Notes: generated from the sequence alone by a model not told the origin. 64,000 nt of DNA from Gambelia wislizenii (GCA_030847615.1 JAUMIR010000004.1:221577001-221641000), one strand, 5' to 3'; positions 40,850 to 52,413 are shown, counted from the stretch's first letter. Numbers and translations: made by a program.

Positions 40850-42200
40850 GTGTGCTAGGATGAAAAAAAAATCTGGAGAAATCAGTAAGTGGGTGACAGA
40901 ATGGATGAGAGCACCTGCGATGCTGAAACACATGCAGGGTAGATTATGTTTGATTCTAAACTGTGGGTACATCTTATCTCCCGTCTTATCTCCCTGCCTA
41001 CATCTTGTCTCCCTTCAAGTCCATTCAATGTCTATTCACTATCACACTCCTTTGAACTATTGCATTTAAACGCTCTGGAACAGAATTCTAAGTGCCTTAC
41101 TAAACTACAAATCCCAGGATTCCATACGACGTACCCAAGACAAAGAGGCATCAAAGTGTACTGTAGATAACAACCTCTTTTTCTCCTTAAATCAGGCCCC
41201 ATTCTCATTTCATATACTCTTGATACACATCCAGCTTTCAGCATGTGGCTATGCTGTAACCATAACATGTAGTGTGAGCTTAATGGTATGAAGTCAGAAA
41301 CTGCATAAACAACCTTTTTGTACTATTGCTAATGATGTTTCATTTTCCTCATCTGATGAGTCATTTCATCATTTGTTTTAAATTATTACAGATTTGTGCC
41401 TTGCAGTCATGCACATCTGGATTTACTGGATTGCTAAACAAGTGCAGAATTGGGGTATTTGAAAATTCTCTGAATAGACCTTGTAAGTAGGCGTCTTACT
41501 GGTTTAGGTTCCAAATGCTCTGGTTCAAATAACCATTTCCCCCTTTTTTCACTTACGGGGTTTTATTTTGACCAAGCTTTTAATTAAGCTTATATTGGCA
41601 CAAATTGTAGAACTTTTCTCTGTTGTAGTAACACGTTTTTTTGAAAAAAATCTCAGATATAGGGAGTGTAAGGAAAAACCAATAAAAATATAAATAAACA
41701 AACATAACCCTATGATTTGCAAACCAGATGGAAACTTTCATTTTAAGGCAATTGAAACCCTGATTCTGACATCACTGGCTTGTTGTAGACACAGAATCAC
41801 TTAAACAGAACTTAAGTTTAATAATCATCTGGAGAATAAAGTCTGTTTAGATTAGCAAAGGTTCCAGTCCACAACCATCCTGACCCATCTTTGGATGGCA
41901 GACTGGGGTTGCCTCTTCAGTAAGTTGCTCAAGTAGTTAGAATATAAAGAGAGACTTAATAAACTACTGCCAGGTTCTATGAAGGCAGCAAAATTACATG
42001 GGCTTGTCCTGCTATGACTCTATTTAGGTGATCAGAGAACTAGCATCAATCGTGCCTATGCCTTATGTTTGGAGGGCAACCCCACCCTATGGTTTACCAA
42101 GCAATTATCATTTCACAAAGAAACAATTTCATTTGAACCCTTTCATATTTTGTATGGAAAACAAGCTTCTCAAGTATTGGGAAACCATGGTGAAGAGAAT
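40850..42200. other. no gene; palindromic-repeat fragment at 41040-41160
   Basis: ACTACAAATCCCAGGATTCC (41104-41123) belongs to the family at 26485. The block 41320-41460 is repeat-free with ATGAGTCA (AP-1-like) and ATTATTACA motifs; regulatory potential only. Confidence 0.35.
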
Positions 42201-42206
42201 GCTGGA

Positions 42207-42474
42207 CTGATGAGAATCTTTGCAGTTCAGGATTTATTCTACACAAAATTTGCACTATAGAAAACAGAATTTTCTGCACAGGAAGTAGTATTTTCTGTGA
42301 TGGGAATAATATTTCTTTGCAAAGAATTAATAAAAGTTGTTTTCTGCTTTAAAAACCCCCCCACAGATGTCAATTTTGCTAAGAATAAATCCCAAACTGA
42401 ATAGTCTTCAATAGAAAATTGCTAAAAGTACTCATTGCTTCTTTCAAGAATGAAGTTAATGAAGAATTGCATCC
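42207..42474 (-). repeat. old interspersed repeat 'R', copy 2
   Basis: Reverse-complement match to 6201-6532. Here AGGATTTATTCTACACAAAA (42229-42248) and the complement of GCTAAGAATAAATCCCAAAC (42378-42397) form the same inverted pair as in copy 1. The poly-C region near 42356 differs. Confidence 0.6.
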
Positions 42475-43905
42475 TTATCTTATATTAAGTTATGCATGAG
42501 AGTATGGGAGCAGGAGAAGTCCAAAGTGCAAAGTGAAAAGATCAGGTTGAGAAGAAAACCATGGTGCAAATCGTTAACCTTCCTTAATTGGCATGGATGA
42601 CAGGGTGAATTTCTACAGTGTTTTTTCTTTGATACTATCCCTTGTGCCAATATTAATCTTATATTTCAGTGTATGACTTTTGTGTTGGCACTTTCCTGCT
42701 CATTAAGTGCTACCCAACTCATATATTACTTCTGAGAACAAAAGGGGCCACTGGTGTGAATTTATCATTAACATGCTAAAGAGTTCTGCTCTAATAAGAA
42801 TGTGACCTGCTCTCTTGTACAGTAATGTAGACCCACATCTAGCAATCTTGAATGTAACCCTTTGCCAAACATATGGAGACCAACTAAGGTCATGGGATGT
42901 GGGGGGGGGGGGAGAAGAGGAAGAATTTCTTTGTGAATGTAAATATTAATATGCTGCACTTCTGTAACACCTTCTGCCTAACACCCTTGTAAATGAATTA
43001 GACATTACATAAGTCAAGTTGTTTGCAAAAAGAGACTGGGGTGTGAGGATTTTTCCTGTTGGAATTAACATCCAGGAATCAGGCTCACTCTCTGCCCCTT
43101 GCCTCACCCACCAACATGACTTTCCTCACACAGTCATGTACATTTTCCTGGAGTAGGGTTGCCAGATCTCAGAACCTGATTCCTCTCCTCTGGATATCAG
43201 GGCACGGGGAGGTATCTCAGGGTGCGAGTGTTAACTTGAAAAGATTGGGGTTTTATGTTTGTGTGTGTTTTTACTGGATGACACTGACTCTTAGTGATGC
43301 AAGCCAATTCAGAATAGCTACTGTAGACTCTTCAGAGCGTGTGTCTGGCTTCCCCCCCGCCAACCATCTCAAAGTTTTCTCAAATCATGGCTGGCACAAG
43401 GGCTCAGTGGAAGTGAAATACTAAGCTGGCTCAGCATTTGATGCCGCAAGAGTCACTGACCAAAATACTACATCACTGTTGTGTGTGCTTTTCCTGTCTT
43501 ATTGTTAACTGGCTAACTGGTCCTAGTTCTGTTGCCACCTTCCTCACACTACCACAAAAGGCTTTTGTTGGAGTATGGACTGTATGACTGTTAGCAAAAA
43601 GCATGGTACAAACAACATTTTTCTTTATATCTTTTTACTCACTTAATGCCTTTCTATTTTAATTCAGAACTTTGCTTCTCTCTTTCACACCCTCTTTTTC
43701 ATCTGCTCACCAATAAACTACTTGAAATGTTCTTCCCTTTCCTTCCCCTCCCCACCTCACCCTCTATGTTCTCCCGCCCCCAGCTGCTGCCCATATTCAT
43801 CTTGGGGCTTACTGCACTCCGAAGAAAAGCGGCAAGGCAGCACGAGGCAAGGCAGCAGGAACATTCCATCCTTCCTGTTGCCTTACCACATGATGTTTTT
43901 CCCCC
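42475..43905. other. no gene or recognised repeat
   Basis: A run of 13 G (42900-42912) and a C/T-rich patch (43735-43790). The plus frame 43059-43424 (121 codons) has no recognisable domain. Confidence 0.4.
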
Positions 43906-43907
43906 CA

Positions 43908-44002
43908 GTCCCATGAGGGACCGAGGTAAAACTGTTTCTTTTTGCTAAACAGAAAAAAACATTAGCAAAAAGACACAATTTTAGCTCTGTCCCTCATGGG
44001 AC
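43908..44002. repeat. 95-bp palindrome ending in GTCCCATGAGGGAC
   Basis: Left arm 43908-43951, right arm 43960-44002. GTCCCATGAGGGAC at one end pairs with GTCCCTCATGGGAC at the other, followed inward by TAAAACTGTTTCTTTTTGCT against AGCAAAAAGACACAATTTTA. The loop is only eight A-rich bases. The end motif is itself a small hairpin. Confidence 0.9.
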
Positions 44003-44066
44003 CAGAATGAAAGAACGCCAGAAGAACAAAGACCTCATACAGTAAAGCAGCAGGGAAGACAGAACA

Positions 44067-44230
44067 CTTCAGCCCACTCCCTTCCCAAGGCAGCGAGGGG
44101 CTTCTCATGAAGCCCGTTGCTGCCCAAGGAAGGTGGGGTGGGAAGCAGCTGGCACCCCACTGCTTCAGCCCACTCCCTTCCCAAGGCAGCCAGGGGCTTC
44201 TCACGAAACCCATCGCTGCCTTGGGAAGGG
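44067..44230 (+). repeat. two 96-bp tandem units, each a hairpin
   Basis: CTTCAGCCCACTCCCTTCCC then AAGGCAGCGAGGGGCTTCTC (unit 1, 44067) recurs at 44163 as unit 2. Inside each unit CTTCCCAAGGCAGC pairs with GCTGCCTTGGGAAG-type sequence. Confidence 0.85.
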
Positions 44231-44267
44231 ACGGGTGGAAAGCCACTCGTCCGCAGGCTCATTTCTT

Positions 44268-44340
44268 ATTTGTGTTTTTTTTCACATTCGCGGGGGTTGT
44301 CTGCCCCTAACCCCTGCAAATGTGAAGGGATGACTGTACT
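44268..44340 (+). mobile_element. Tigger-like right end
   Basis: CACATTCGCGGGGGTTGTCT followed by CCTAACCCCTGCAAATGTG and ATGACTG plus TA. The G/C-rich hairpin next to a TA-flanked CAGTCAT end fits a TA-target transposon. The palindrome and tandem units to its left may belong to the same composite element. Confidence 0.5.
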
Positions 44341-44397
44341 TGCTTCTGAATAGATATGCATAGGTAGCTAGGACTGCCCTGATGCTCAGTTTATATT

Positions 44398-45150
44398 GCC
44401 TTATTTATTCATGTGATTATAGACTGGAGAGCTGGGCCAAAGCTAACAAAATGAAATTCAATACGGAGAAATGTAAAGTACTGCATTTAGGGCGGAAAAA
44501 TGAAATGCATAAATATAGGATGGGAGAGACCTGGCTGAATGAGACTACGTGCGAAAGGGATCTAGGAGTCCTAGTAGACCACAAGTTGAACATGAGCCAA
44601 CAGTGTGATGCGGCAGCTAAAAAGGCCAATGCGATTTTGGGCTGTATCAATAGAAGTATAGTGTCTAGATCAAGGGAATTAATAGTGCCGCTCTATTCTG
44701 CCTTGGTCAGACTTCACTTAGAATACTGTGTCCAGTTCTGGGCACCACAATTCAAAAAAGGATATTGACAAATTGGAGCGTGTCCAGAGAAGGGCAACTA
44801 AAATGGTGAAAGGTCTGGAAACAATGCCTTATGAGGAGAGACTTAGGGAGCTGGGTATGTTTAGCCTGGAAAAAAGACGGTTAAGAGGCGATATGATAGC
44901 CCTGTTTAAGTATTTGAAGGGATGTCACGCTGAGGATGGAGCAGGCTTGTTTTCTGCTGCTCCAGAGACTGGAACACGGAGCAATGGGTGCAAGCTCCAG
45001 GAACAGAGATTCCACCTCAACATTAGGAGGAACTTTTTGACAGTAAGAGCTGTTCGGCAGTGGAACGCACTCCCTCGGAGCGTGGTGGGGTCTCCTTCCT
45101 TGGAGGTCTTTAAACAGAGTCTGGATTGCCATCTGTCAGGGATGCTTTGA
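44398..45150 (+). pseudogene. CR1 ORF2 C-terminal part with a single frameshift
   Basis: The first frame reads LESWAKANKMKFNTEKCKVL, ERDLGVLVDHKLNMSQQCD, YSALVRLHLEYCVQFWAPQF to a stop at 44768. The second frame picks up immediately (DIDKLERVQRRATKMVKGLE, YEERLRELGMFSLEKRRLRG, RQWNALPRSVVGSPSLEVFK) to 45150. The switch falls in a run of six A at about 44754-44759, so one extra A explains it. Apart from that the frame is open throughout. This is the part after the RT palm; catalytic motifs are absent through 5' truncation. A recent, low-decay copy. Confidence 0.85.
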
Positions 45151-45229
45151 TCAAGATTTCCTGCGTGGCAGGGGGGTTGGACTGGATGGCCCTTGTGGTC
45201 TCTTCCAACTCTGCAATTCTATGATTATC
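44420..45229 (+). mobile_element. CR1 LINE 3' part, well preserved
   Basis: Encodes the CR1 RT C-terminal region and ends with GGACTGGATGGCCCTTGTGG, TCTCTTCCAACTCTGCAATT and CTATGATTAT, the CR1-type 3' end. It is 5'-truncated at about 44420, as most CR1 copies are. No target duplication is expected. Coding details are in the separate entry. Confidence 0.9.
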
Positions 45230-45510
45230 TTTTCCACCTTTGCAATCCCCCTCCTCTCTCAAATATCTGATAATTAGTACCATTATTATGTTTATTGATT
45301 TGGGGAACTAGAGCTAGACCCTTAGAACTGAAAGCAGAAGAGGACACCCCATTGTTTTTCTCTTCCTTTGTACCCCCCCCCCAAACTTCTTGAGATGATT
45401 GGGGAGCCCTATAAAACTGGGTGGTCTTCAGCATAACCCCCAAATAAGGTGCTTTGAATTTTTTCAAAACAGGAGAGGACACATATGTGATAAATAAGTA
45501 CTCCTAGCTA
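45230..45510. other. no gene or recognised repeat
   Basis: Short spacer between CR1 and BovB with a nine-C run at 45375-45383. Confidence 0.4.
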
Positions 45511-46615
45511 GTTATCCAAAATGAAACAAGAGCTAGTGCCAGAAGATGAAACTCCTAGATCAGATGGCTTTCAATGAGCTACTGGGATACAGCAGAGGAT
45601 GAGAATGAGTAGCACTGTGGCTAGTGATGCAGCTGGATTGAAACCGAAACGATGTTCAGCTGTTGACGTACTCAGAGGTGAAAGGAAAGTTTGAAGCTGC
45701 CAAACACATATTATATGAACATGGAAAGTGAGAAGCATAAATCAGGGGAAGCTAGACATAGTAAAACAAGAAATGGTTTGTATAAACATTGCAATACTTG
45801 TGGAGAGCAAGCTAAAGTTGACAGGAATGGGACATTTTGAGTCAGATAATTGCACAGTGTTTTACTCAGGAAATGAAAGTCTGAGAAGAAATGGGTGGCA
45901 TTTATAGTGAGGAGAGATGTCGCAAAAGCACTCAAAGGATATAATGCAAAATCTGACCAAATCATGTCGACAAGACTTCAGGGGAAACCCATCAATATAA
46001 CCTTAATCTAAGTTCATGCTGCAACTGCAGAAGAAGAAGAAATTGAAATACTGTGTTCTATTTTGGAGTCCAGGAAGAAGTTGATCACATACCAAAACAG
46101 GACTTCTTATTAATTATAGTTGACTGGAATGCAAAAATAGGAAACAGCAGAATCAAAGATTGTAGGAAAATTGAAAGTGAAGAGGAAGGTGCACTCAGAG
46201 CACTTGGGAGAAATGCATCACCATGAACAGATGGCATACCAGTAGAGCTGCTTAAATCTACAGAGACAGAATCTACTCTAGTTCTAACTAAAATCTGTCA
46301 GCAAATACAGAAAAAGCCCACAGATTAGAATTGCTCAAAATAAGTTCCAATTGCCAAGAAAGGGGACACCAGGGATTGCAGTAACCACAGGACCATTGCA
46401 CTAATTTCCCATGCAAGCAAAGTGATGCTCAAAATTCTACAACAAAAACTATACAGTATAAGGAGCAAGAAATGCAAAATGTTTAAGCTGGATTAGGAAA
46501 GGAAGAGGCATTAAAATACATTGGATAATGGAGCACACCAAAGAATTACAAAATGAAATCAGCCTGTGCTTTATAGGTTATAGCAAAGCCTGGATTGTGA
46601 AGATCACGAAAAACT

Positions 46616-46903
46616 ATGGATCACTGTCATTTGATTCTCCTGATGTATAACCTGTACTCAGGGATAGAGGCTACTGGTAGGACAGAATACAGAAAAATGG
46701 AATGGTTTCCAATTGGCAAGAGGGTCAGGCAAGATTGCATTTTATCACCCTATCTGTTTAATTTGTATGCTGAGCATATCATACATAAAGCAGGATTAGA
46801 TTTGGAGGAAGGAGGCATGAAAATTGGAGAAAGGAACATCATCATTTTAAGATATACAAATGGCACCAGACTACTAGCAGAAAATAGCAAAGACTTGCAA
46901 TGA
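46616..46903 (+). pseudogene. BovB reverse transcriptase fragment with destroyed palm motif
   Basis: The frame reads YNLYSGIEATGRTEYRKMEW, GKRVRQDCILSPYLFNLYAE, then ERNIIILRYTNGTRLLAENS. Intact RTE elements have a Y/FADD box where this copy has YTNGT, so the metal-binding aspartates are gone. The expected QGC is QDC, another change in a conserved position. Dead enzyme. Confidence 0.85.
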
Positions 46904-47146
46904 TTACTAAAGAAAGTCAAGGAAGAAAGTGCAAAGGCAGGTTTATAGTTGAAAATTAAGAAAACAAAAATAATGACCACAGATGATTTACGTAACTTGG
47001 CTCAGTCCTTAATCAGAATGGAGACTGCAGTCAAGAAATCAGAAGAAATTTAGGACTCAGAAGGGAAGCTATGAAGAAACTAGACAAGATCCTGAAGTGT
47101 AAAGATATATCATGGAATATTAGTTAGGATTGTCCATGCCATTTCT

Positions 47147-47374
47147 ATGTATGGTTGTGAAGGCTGGACAGTGAAGAAAGCTCATAGGAAGAAAATCAAT
47201 TCATTTGAAATGTGTTGCTGGAAAAGAGTTCTACGGATACAGTGGACTGCTAAAAAGGCAAAGAAATGGGTCTTAGAACAAATCGAGCCTGAACCCTTCC
47301 TAGAAGTCAAGATGAGGCTGTTGTACTTTGGACATATCAGAAGATGTCACTCGCTAGAAAAGATGCTAATGTAG
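47147..47374 (+). pseudogene. BovB ORF2 C-terminal fragment
   Basis: MYGCEGWTVKKAHRKKINSF, then CCWKRVLRIQWTAKKAKKWV and LLYFGHIRRCHSLEKMLM. The plan MYGCExW..K...R.I..FE...WRR.LR is the standard BovB C terminus. One base change after the frame ends it early. Confidence 0.8.
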
Positions 47375-47550
47375 AAAGCAATAGGAAAAGAGGAAGACTG
47401 TATTCCAGATGGATAGACTCAATTAAGAAAGCCACGGCTCTTGAGTCTGCAACACCTGAGCAGGGCTGTTGATGATAGGGTGACTTGGAGGTCTCTCATT
47501 CATGGCGTTGACATAAATCAAAGTCGACTTGGGAGCAGTTAACAACAAAG

Positions 47551-49216
47551 CTAGTTATAGTTGTTCCTAGTTTTATATTCTGATTATAGAGAACATTCAC
47601 AATTGGAAATTTGAGGGGAAGGGGGCAGCTAGACCAGAGAACCAGTTAGATGTGAGAACAAAGCAACATTAAGTTTCAGTAGGTGCCAGTAAGCCATAGT
47701 AAATAACAGTGAGAACAAGCTGAGAATGTGTGAAGTGTATGGCAAGGGAAGGAAAAGTTCACACACCCCTCTCTTTTGCCCTGGGATAAGATGCTGATGT
47801 AAATATACAAGATTTTCTCCCCTGTCAGCAAGAAGCAGAGGCATGACAACAATAAAACAAAACAAAAAAGGCTACCTACCTGCAGCCAATTTTTTTTAAA
47901 GAAAGGTAAATCTTGTTCCTGGACTTTGAAATTGTTACTGTATGTATTTATTTTTGCAGAAATACAAATGCCCTTTTACATTATTTAAATGGCACGTAAT
48001 TAAGTAGTAAGGTTCTTGGCGGCTATGGAGGGAAATCCAGCTTGTGCTATGAATCCAAGCCCAGAGGGCTACAAAGAAGCACAATAAGAGAAAGAGAAAA
48101 AGCATGCATGGGGTGGGGAGAAGAAAAGGGTGACGGGGAGAGAGAGAACAGAGTGTTTAACATTCAGAATTTGTTCACAGCCGATAATTTATTGGAACTC
48201 ATCTGTAACAAGGCCTGGCACTGATTTATAAGTTGATTTGAAAAATAAATAAAAGTGATAGAAACCTGCATTCGGTTTTAATGATAGACTGTTGCAGCGT
48301 GAAAAGTAAGGATATGAGACATTGCAAGGAAATTAGATATTATGCCCTCCAGACAACTGCAGCTACCAGCCCATTAATTGTTAGATATTTATTATTAAAA
48401 ATTTCTTTTCATGACTGACTGCAGAATATTTGCACTGTTAAAGTTGTTGAGTTCTGACATGAATGAAGTGCGTGGAACTCATTCTCTCTCTTTCTCTCTC
48501 TCTCCCCCACCCCAATCCCACCCTCTTTTGTTTCTGGGTTTGTGGTCTGTGCCTGACAAGGCAAGTGGCCTGAAAAAGATGGCAAATCCGTACAGTGCAA
48601 AACATTTATTTACCGGTATCTATTTACATGAAAAAGAACAAACTGTGACTCTTAACTACTTGCTAAATCTCTGGGATCTAAGGGCACAATCCGCCTCTCA
48701 GTTGTTTTTGGCAAATCCCATTCATCTCAGTGAGTCTTCTGCAGATAAGGGAACAGATAGGTAGATTATACCCAGTGTGCATAAAAACAGTTATGCTTGA
48801 AAGAATACGTCTGTGAACAAGACTAAAATATGGCCCCTGTTGCTGCTAACACCAAAGTGTTTCACCTGCTATTCTCTCTGACTTGAGTTAATAAGTTCAT
48901 GAAACATTGCATAGAAGCAACAAAAAATTACCTGGTTCCAAATCACGCTGCTCTTTTTTTTAAAAAAATAACACATCAGACAAGGAGGCCTAATGCTCTG
49001 GAATTATATCCTTTAAAATAGCCTAAAACGGCAACTACACACATGTCCATAGACTGTTTTACTTGTCCCAGTCATCCAATTGTACATTTCATTGTTTGCT
49101 ATGTGTCTGCATTCAGGGCAAGAACGCCTGAAATGCTTTCCCTGCCAATTGGGCTTGACACCTACAAGTCACATGGAGTGAATGTTTTGTAAGCATCACT
49201 TCCAGTGTACCTACAC
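47551..49216. other. no gene; candidate regulatory stretch 47930-48240
   Basis: A repeat-free AT-rich block with TTTAAATGGCACGTAATTAA (47983-48002) and GATAATTTATTGGAACTCA motifs. Regulatory potential is inferred from composition only. A TCTC tract lies at 48484-48506. Confidence 0.3.
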
Positions 49217-49320
49217 CAGGGATATGGAACCTGTTGTTTTCTAGACATTTTCCCAGCACTCCCGACCTTAAAATGAGGTGACCAGTCTTTATGACAGTTG
49301 AAATCCAACTACAGGTTCTC
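49217..49320 (+). mobile_element. hAT-like left-end fragment
   Basis: CAGGGATATGGAACCTGTTG, then TTTTCTAGACATTTTCCCAG, follows the CAGGGGTGGGGAACCTGTGG plan of a common hAT miniature family. Right end missing. Confidence 0.4.
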
Positions 49321-49937
49321 CACATTTGGCCTCCATATTAGGCCATCACCCTTCTGATCTGTTGTTTCCAAATCCAGGATTCTATGAAATGGAAAATGAC
49401 ACCAGACTTGTTCTTTATTAGTTGACTTACAGTTTGGTGCTAACTGAGAGCCAGAATCATAACTCAATGCTGTTATTTCAGAATGTATCATTTCAACACT
49501 CTTCCCATTATCAGGATACTGATGAAGAAAAATCTAATTTCTCTTGAAAAGAAAACAGGAAAATTCAAACCCCAGTAGATTGTGAAAGACATCTGTGTAT
49601 ATATAACTTATTTCTTCACATGGCTCTCATCTGGATTAGAGAAGGAAGTGTGGAGATGCATGCAATTCTGAGGTCTCTTCAGTTTGAGTCCTTTCTGTTC
49701 ATCTGTCTTGCAGATAATGCCTTGGCTCTCTTTCACATCAGATCACCTTGGTCTGTTTTATATCCTGGCAGAAACTTGAGGTCTTTGTGGTTGAAAAGGA
49801 AGGTGCATATATTTCAGTACTTTCATGGCTGAAAATAGGGACACACTTGTAACATCTGGTATTCTCACTGCAACAATCAATGCCTGAGACACATGTCCTC
49901 TCCAATAACAGTTTATCATCATCGTCTCTCCACTGGA

Positions 49938-49938
49938 A

Positions 49939-49975
<37 letters not shown>

Positions 49976-50010
49976 ATTTATTTATACCCTGTCCCTCTGT
50001 TAAAACAATC
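49938..50010 (-). mobile_element. L2 3' tail fragment with (AAT)n
   Basis: An AAT triplet run of about 33 bases, followed by AAAATTTATTTATACCCTGT and CCCTCTGTTAAAACAATC. This is the same tail as the minus-strand L2 at 22425. Confidence 0.65.
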
Positions 50011-50436
50011 GTTTCTTGTTTATTGTATGTATTAAGAATGCTTAAAAGAATGTTTAAGTACAGCTCAAACATTCAGCATTGTTTGATGTCTTGATAGGCT
50101 CTTATGGGGGATGGGGGATGTAAAATAAAACGAGGCCATGTGGGGATCTCTAAATGGTTTGGAATAACCTTGACCCAGAATGGTCAATGGAAAATAATTA
50201 TAATAGCTGTAGTTCAAAACATCTAAGAACATCCTAGTGTCTACTCTTAACACATGGGAGGGAGTGTGTTGGCATTTTTATTCCCATGTAAGCATTTACA
50301 TGAATATGGATTAAACTGAAGAGCCATCCATTCAGATATTTAACTACTATAGACCAGTAGGAGGCAGTGCAAGCTCAAGAACTCTGCCTCTCCCCCCCCA
50401 CCTGGCATGTATGTATTTACACACATGCACGTGTAC
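50011..50436. other. no gene or recognised repeat
   Basis: Unique-looking; a nine-C run near 50392 and CA/TG tracts near 50405-50435. Confidence 0.4.
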
Positions 50437-50438
50437 TA

Positions 50439-50736
50439 CAGGTTGAGTAGTACACGTCCGAAATGCTTGGGACTAGAAGTGTTTTGGATTTCAGATTTTT
50501 TTGGATTTTGGAATACATGCATATACATAATGAGATATCTTGTAAATGAGACCCAAGTTTAAACATGAAATTCATTTGTGTTTCATATATACCTTATACA
50601 CATAGCCTGAGGGTAATTCTATACAACATTTTAAATATTTATTTAGTTAGCTATTATTTTAATTATTTTTTATTTTAATATTTTAATATTTTGGAGCATT
50701 TCAGATTTTGGAATTCTGGGTAAGGGATACTCAACC
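50439..50736 (+). mobile_element. MER2-like Tigger element, right end cut by CR1
   Basis: TA then CAGGTTGAGTAGTACACGTC, GAAATGCTTGGGACTAGAAG, and the right side GGGTAAGGGATACTCAACC, where the final CTG and TA are replaced by CR1 sequence. Same family as 4679-4993, reverse orientation. Confidence 0.75.
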
Positions 50737-51183
50737 AGTGTGTCCAGAGGAGGGTGACCAAAATAGTAAAAGGTCTGGAAATCTTGCCCTATGAGGAGCG
50801 GCTTAGGAAGCTGGGCATGTTAGCCTCGAGAAGAGAAGCTTAAGAAGCAATATGATAGCCATGTTTAAATATTTGAAGGGATGTCACATTGAGGATGGAT
50901 CAAGCTTGTTTTCTGCTGCTCCAGAAACTAGGACATGGAGCAACGGTCTTAAACTACAGGAAAAGAGATTCCACCTAAACATTAGGAAGAATTTCCTGAC
51001 AGTAAGAGCTGTTTAGCAGTAGAATGTGCTGCCTCATAGTGTGGTGGAGTCTCCTTCTTTGGAGGTTTTTAAACAGAGGCTGAATGGCCATCTGTCAGGA
51101 ATGATTTGATTGTGTATTCCTGCATGGCAGGGGGTTGAACTAGATGGTCCTTGTGGTCTCTTCCAACTCTATGATTCTATGAA
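50737..51183 (+). mobile_element. CR1 LINE 3' end (5'-truncated)
   Basis: Starts GTGTCCAGAGGAGGGTGACC, then GTCTGGAAATCTTGCCCTAT, GAGCGGCTTAGGAAGCTGGG, ATATTTGAAGGGATGTCACA, GTAAGAGCTGTTTAGCAGT and ends TCTTCCAACTCTATGATTC plus TATG. All landmarks of the CR1 3' end are present; frame is broken by several stops. Diverged moderately. Confidence 0.85.
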
Positions 51184-51189
51184 CGTGTA

Positions 51190-52300
51190 ACAAATTTTCC
51201 CAAGGCTTCCTAAACACTTTTGCAAAATAGGAACCACACAGGGGCAGTTGGAGCACTGTGTTCCAAAAGTACCCAAATCTTATAGCTTCCTTCATTGTGC
51301 TTACTCTTGCCCCCAAGGGGGAGTGAAATACATGAATCTGCAATTGTATGAATTTGTATGAAAATGTATGATGTTGCAAAGTGAAACATCAAGAAAATCT
51401 CTGAAACTAAGCCATCAGTTTACAAAAGAGAAGACCACCTTGCCTCTGGCTTAGACCTTTAGGCCCTGCACTATTAATAGATCTACCTTTAAAAGCATAC
51501 CTATACAGATATATTCCCATACTGTATTTTCCAACACAAGTAGGATTAGGGTTCCAGGTATCTGGATATGGCTGCAGTTCAATCGTATGTGCATATGTAG
51601 TGGAAAAGAATGTGCTAAATGCAGGATGTGTGATACGATCTTGTTTCTCACTTGGGAAAAAAAAAACTTAAAATGAGCAAAGAAGACAAGGCCTTACTGA
51701 AGAAGATTCAGACCATTGCATCTGTCCCTTAGGTACTTTTTTTAAACATGTCCAAGGACAAACAGGGAAAGCTGTTTGCTTGGAATAATGGAGGTAATGG
51801 ATGGGCTGCCAGCCCTTCCTGCTGTGGCAATTTTGAGAGGATGATGTGTTATACACCACCCTATTTACTGTTGTGATGAGCTTTAGACATCTCCCATTAT
51901 TTATTGCACAAGGCTGAGGAAATGGTAGAGGTCACCCAAATCAGATGAAGAGGGCAAATGAGAGAAGACAGTGTGTGAGAGAGACAAAGAACAATGGGTA
52001 GTCTAAATAATGGATTAAAAGAGAAAAAAGGATTTAAATGGTAATATATTTTTAAACTGTAACTTTTTTTGGTCACTGTCTCATGATAGTTCTTTCTGAC
52101 AATTTGAGGACAGGATAAGCTGCAAAGTCTAATATATTTCTATTATTGATATTTTCCCTTATGTCTTTGCCCAGGTGAGATATTCTAGTCATTTTTAAGC
52201 AGGAAAACTGGCAAAATAATGTAGGATTCCAGCTTTGTTGCTAAAGGGGTGAGAAATATGGGGTTGTTTGTTTGTTTATTATTTCTGCATACATGCCATT
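51190..52300. other. no gene or recognised repeat
   Basis: Unique-looking sequence with chance frames only. Confidence 0.4.
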
Positions 52301-52304
52301 TTAG

Positions 52305-52395
52305 ATATACAGTGGGCTCTCAGGAGCTGCTGAGGTTTGGTTCCAGGACCCCGTGGATACCAAAATCTGTGGATACTCAAGTCCCATTATATACT
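52305..52395 (+). mobile_element. Tigger-like left half
   Basis: TA, CAGTGGGCTCTCAGGAGCTG, GGTTTGGTTCCAGGACCCCG and TGGATACCAAAATCTGTGGA. The right half is missing; a CT run follows. Confidence 0.6.
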
Positions 52396-52413
52396 CTCTC
52401 TCTCTCTCTCTCT
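52396..52413. repeat. (CT)n tract
   Basis: CTCTCTCTCTCTCTCTCT. On the minus strand it forms the GA tail of the adjoining LINE. Confidence 0.9.

Larger units (their letters stand above)
45515..47550 (+). mobile_element. RTE-BovB LINE, internally deleted relic
   Basis: The 5' part has AAATGAAACAAGAGCTAGTG then GATGAAACTCCTAGATCAGA (BovB leader) and endonuclease blocks INQGKLDIVKQEM, LTGMGHFESDN, YSGNESLRRNG (45730-45900). After a junction near 46180-46220 it jumps to RT text (GIPVELLKSTETES-like, 46228-46270), then the palm region (46616-46903) and the C-terminal MYGCEGWTVKK block (47147-47374). The 3' tail is CGTTGACATAAATCAAAGTC then CGACTTGGGAGC. At about 2.0 kb it is well short of an intact BovB (about 3.2 kb). 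BovB is known for horizontal transfer among squamates, ruminants and others. Confidence 0.85.

Noticed and set aside
43646..43948. 100-codon serine/proline-rich frame as a protein
   Set aside because: Generated by pyrimidine-rich DNA next to a palindrome; overlapping frames on both strands are equally open.
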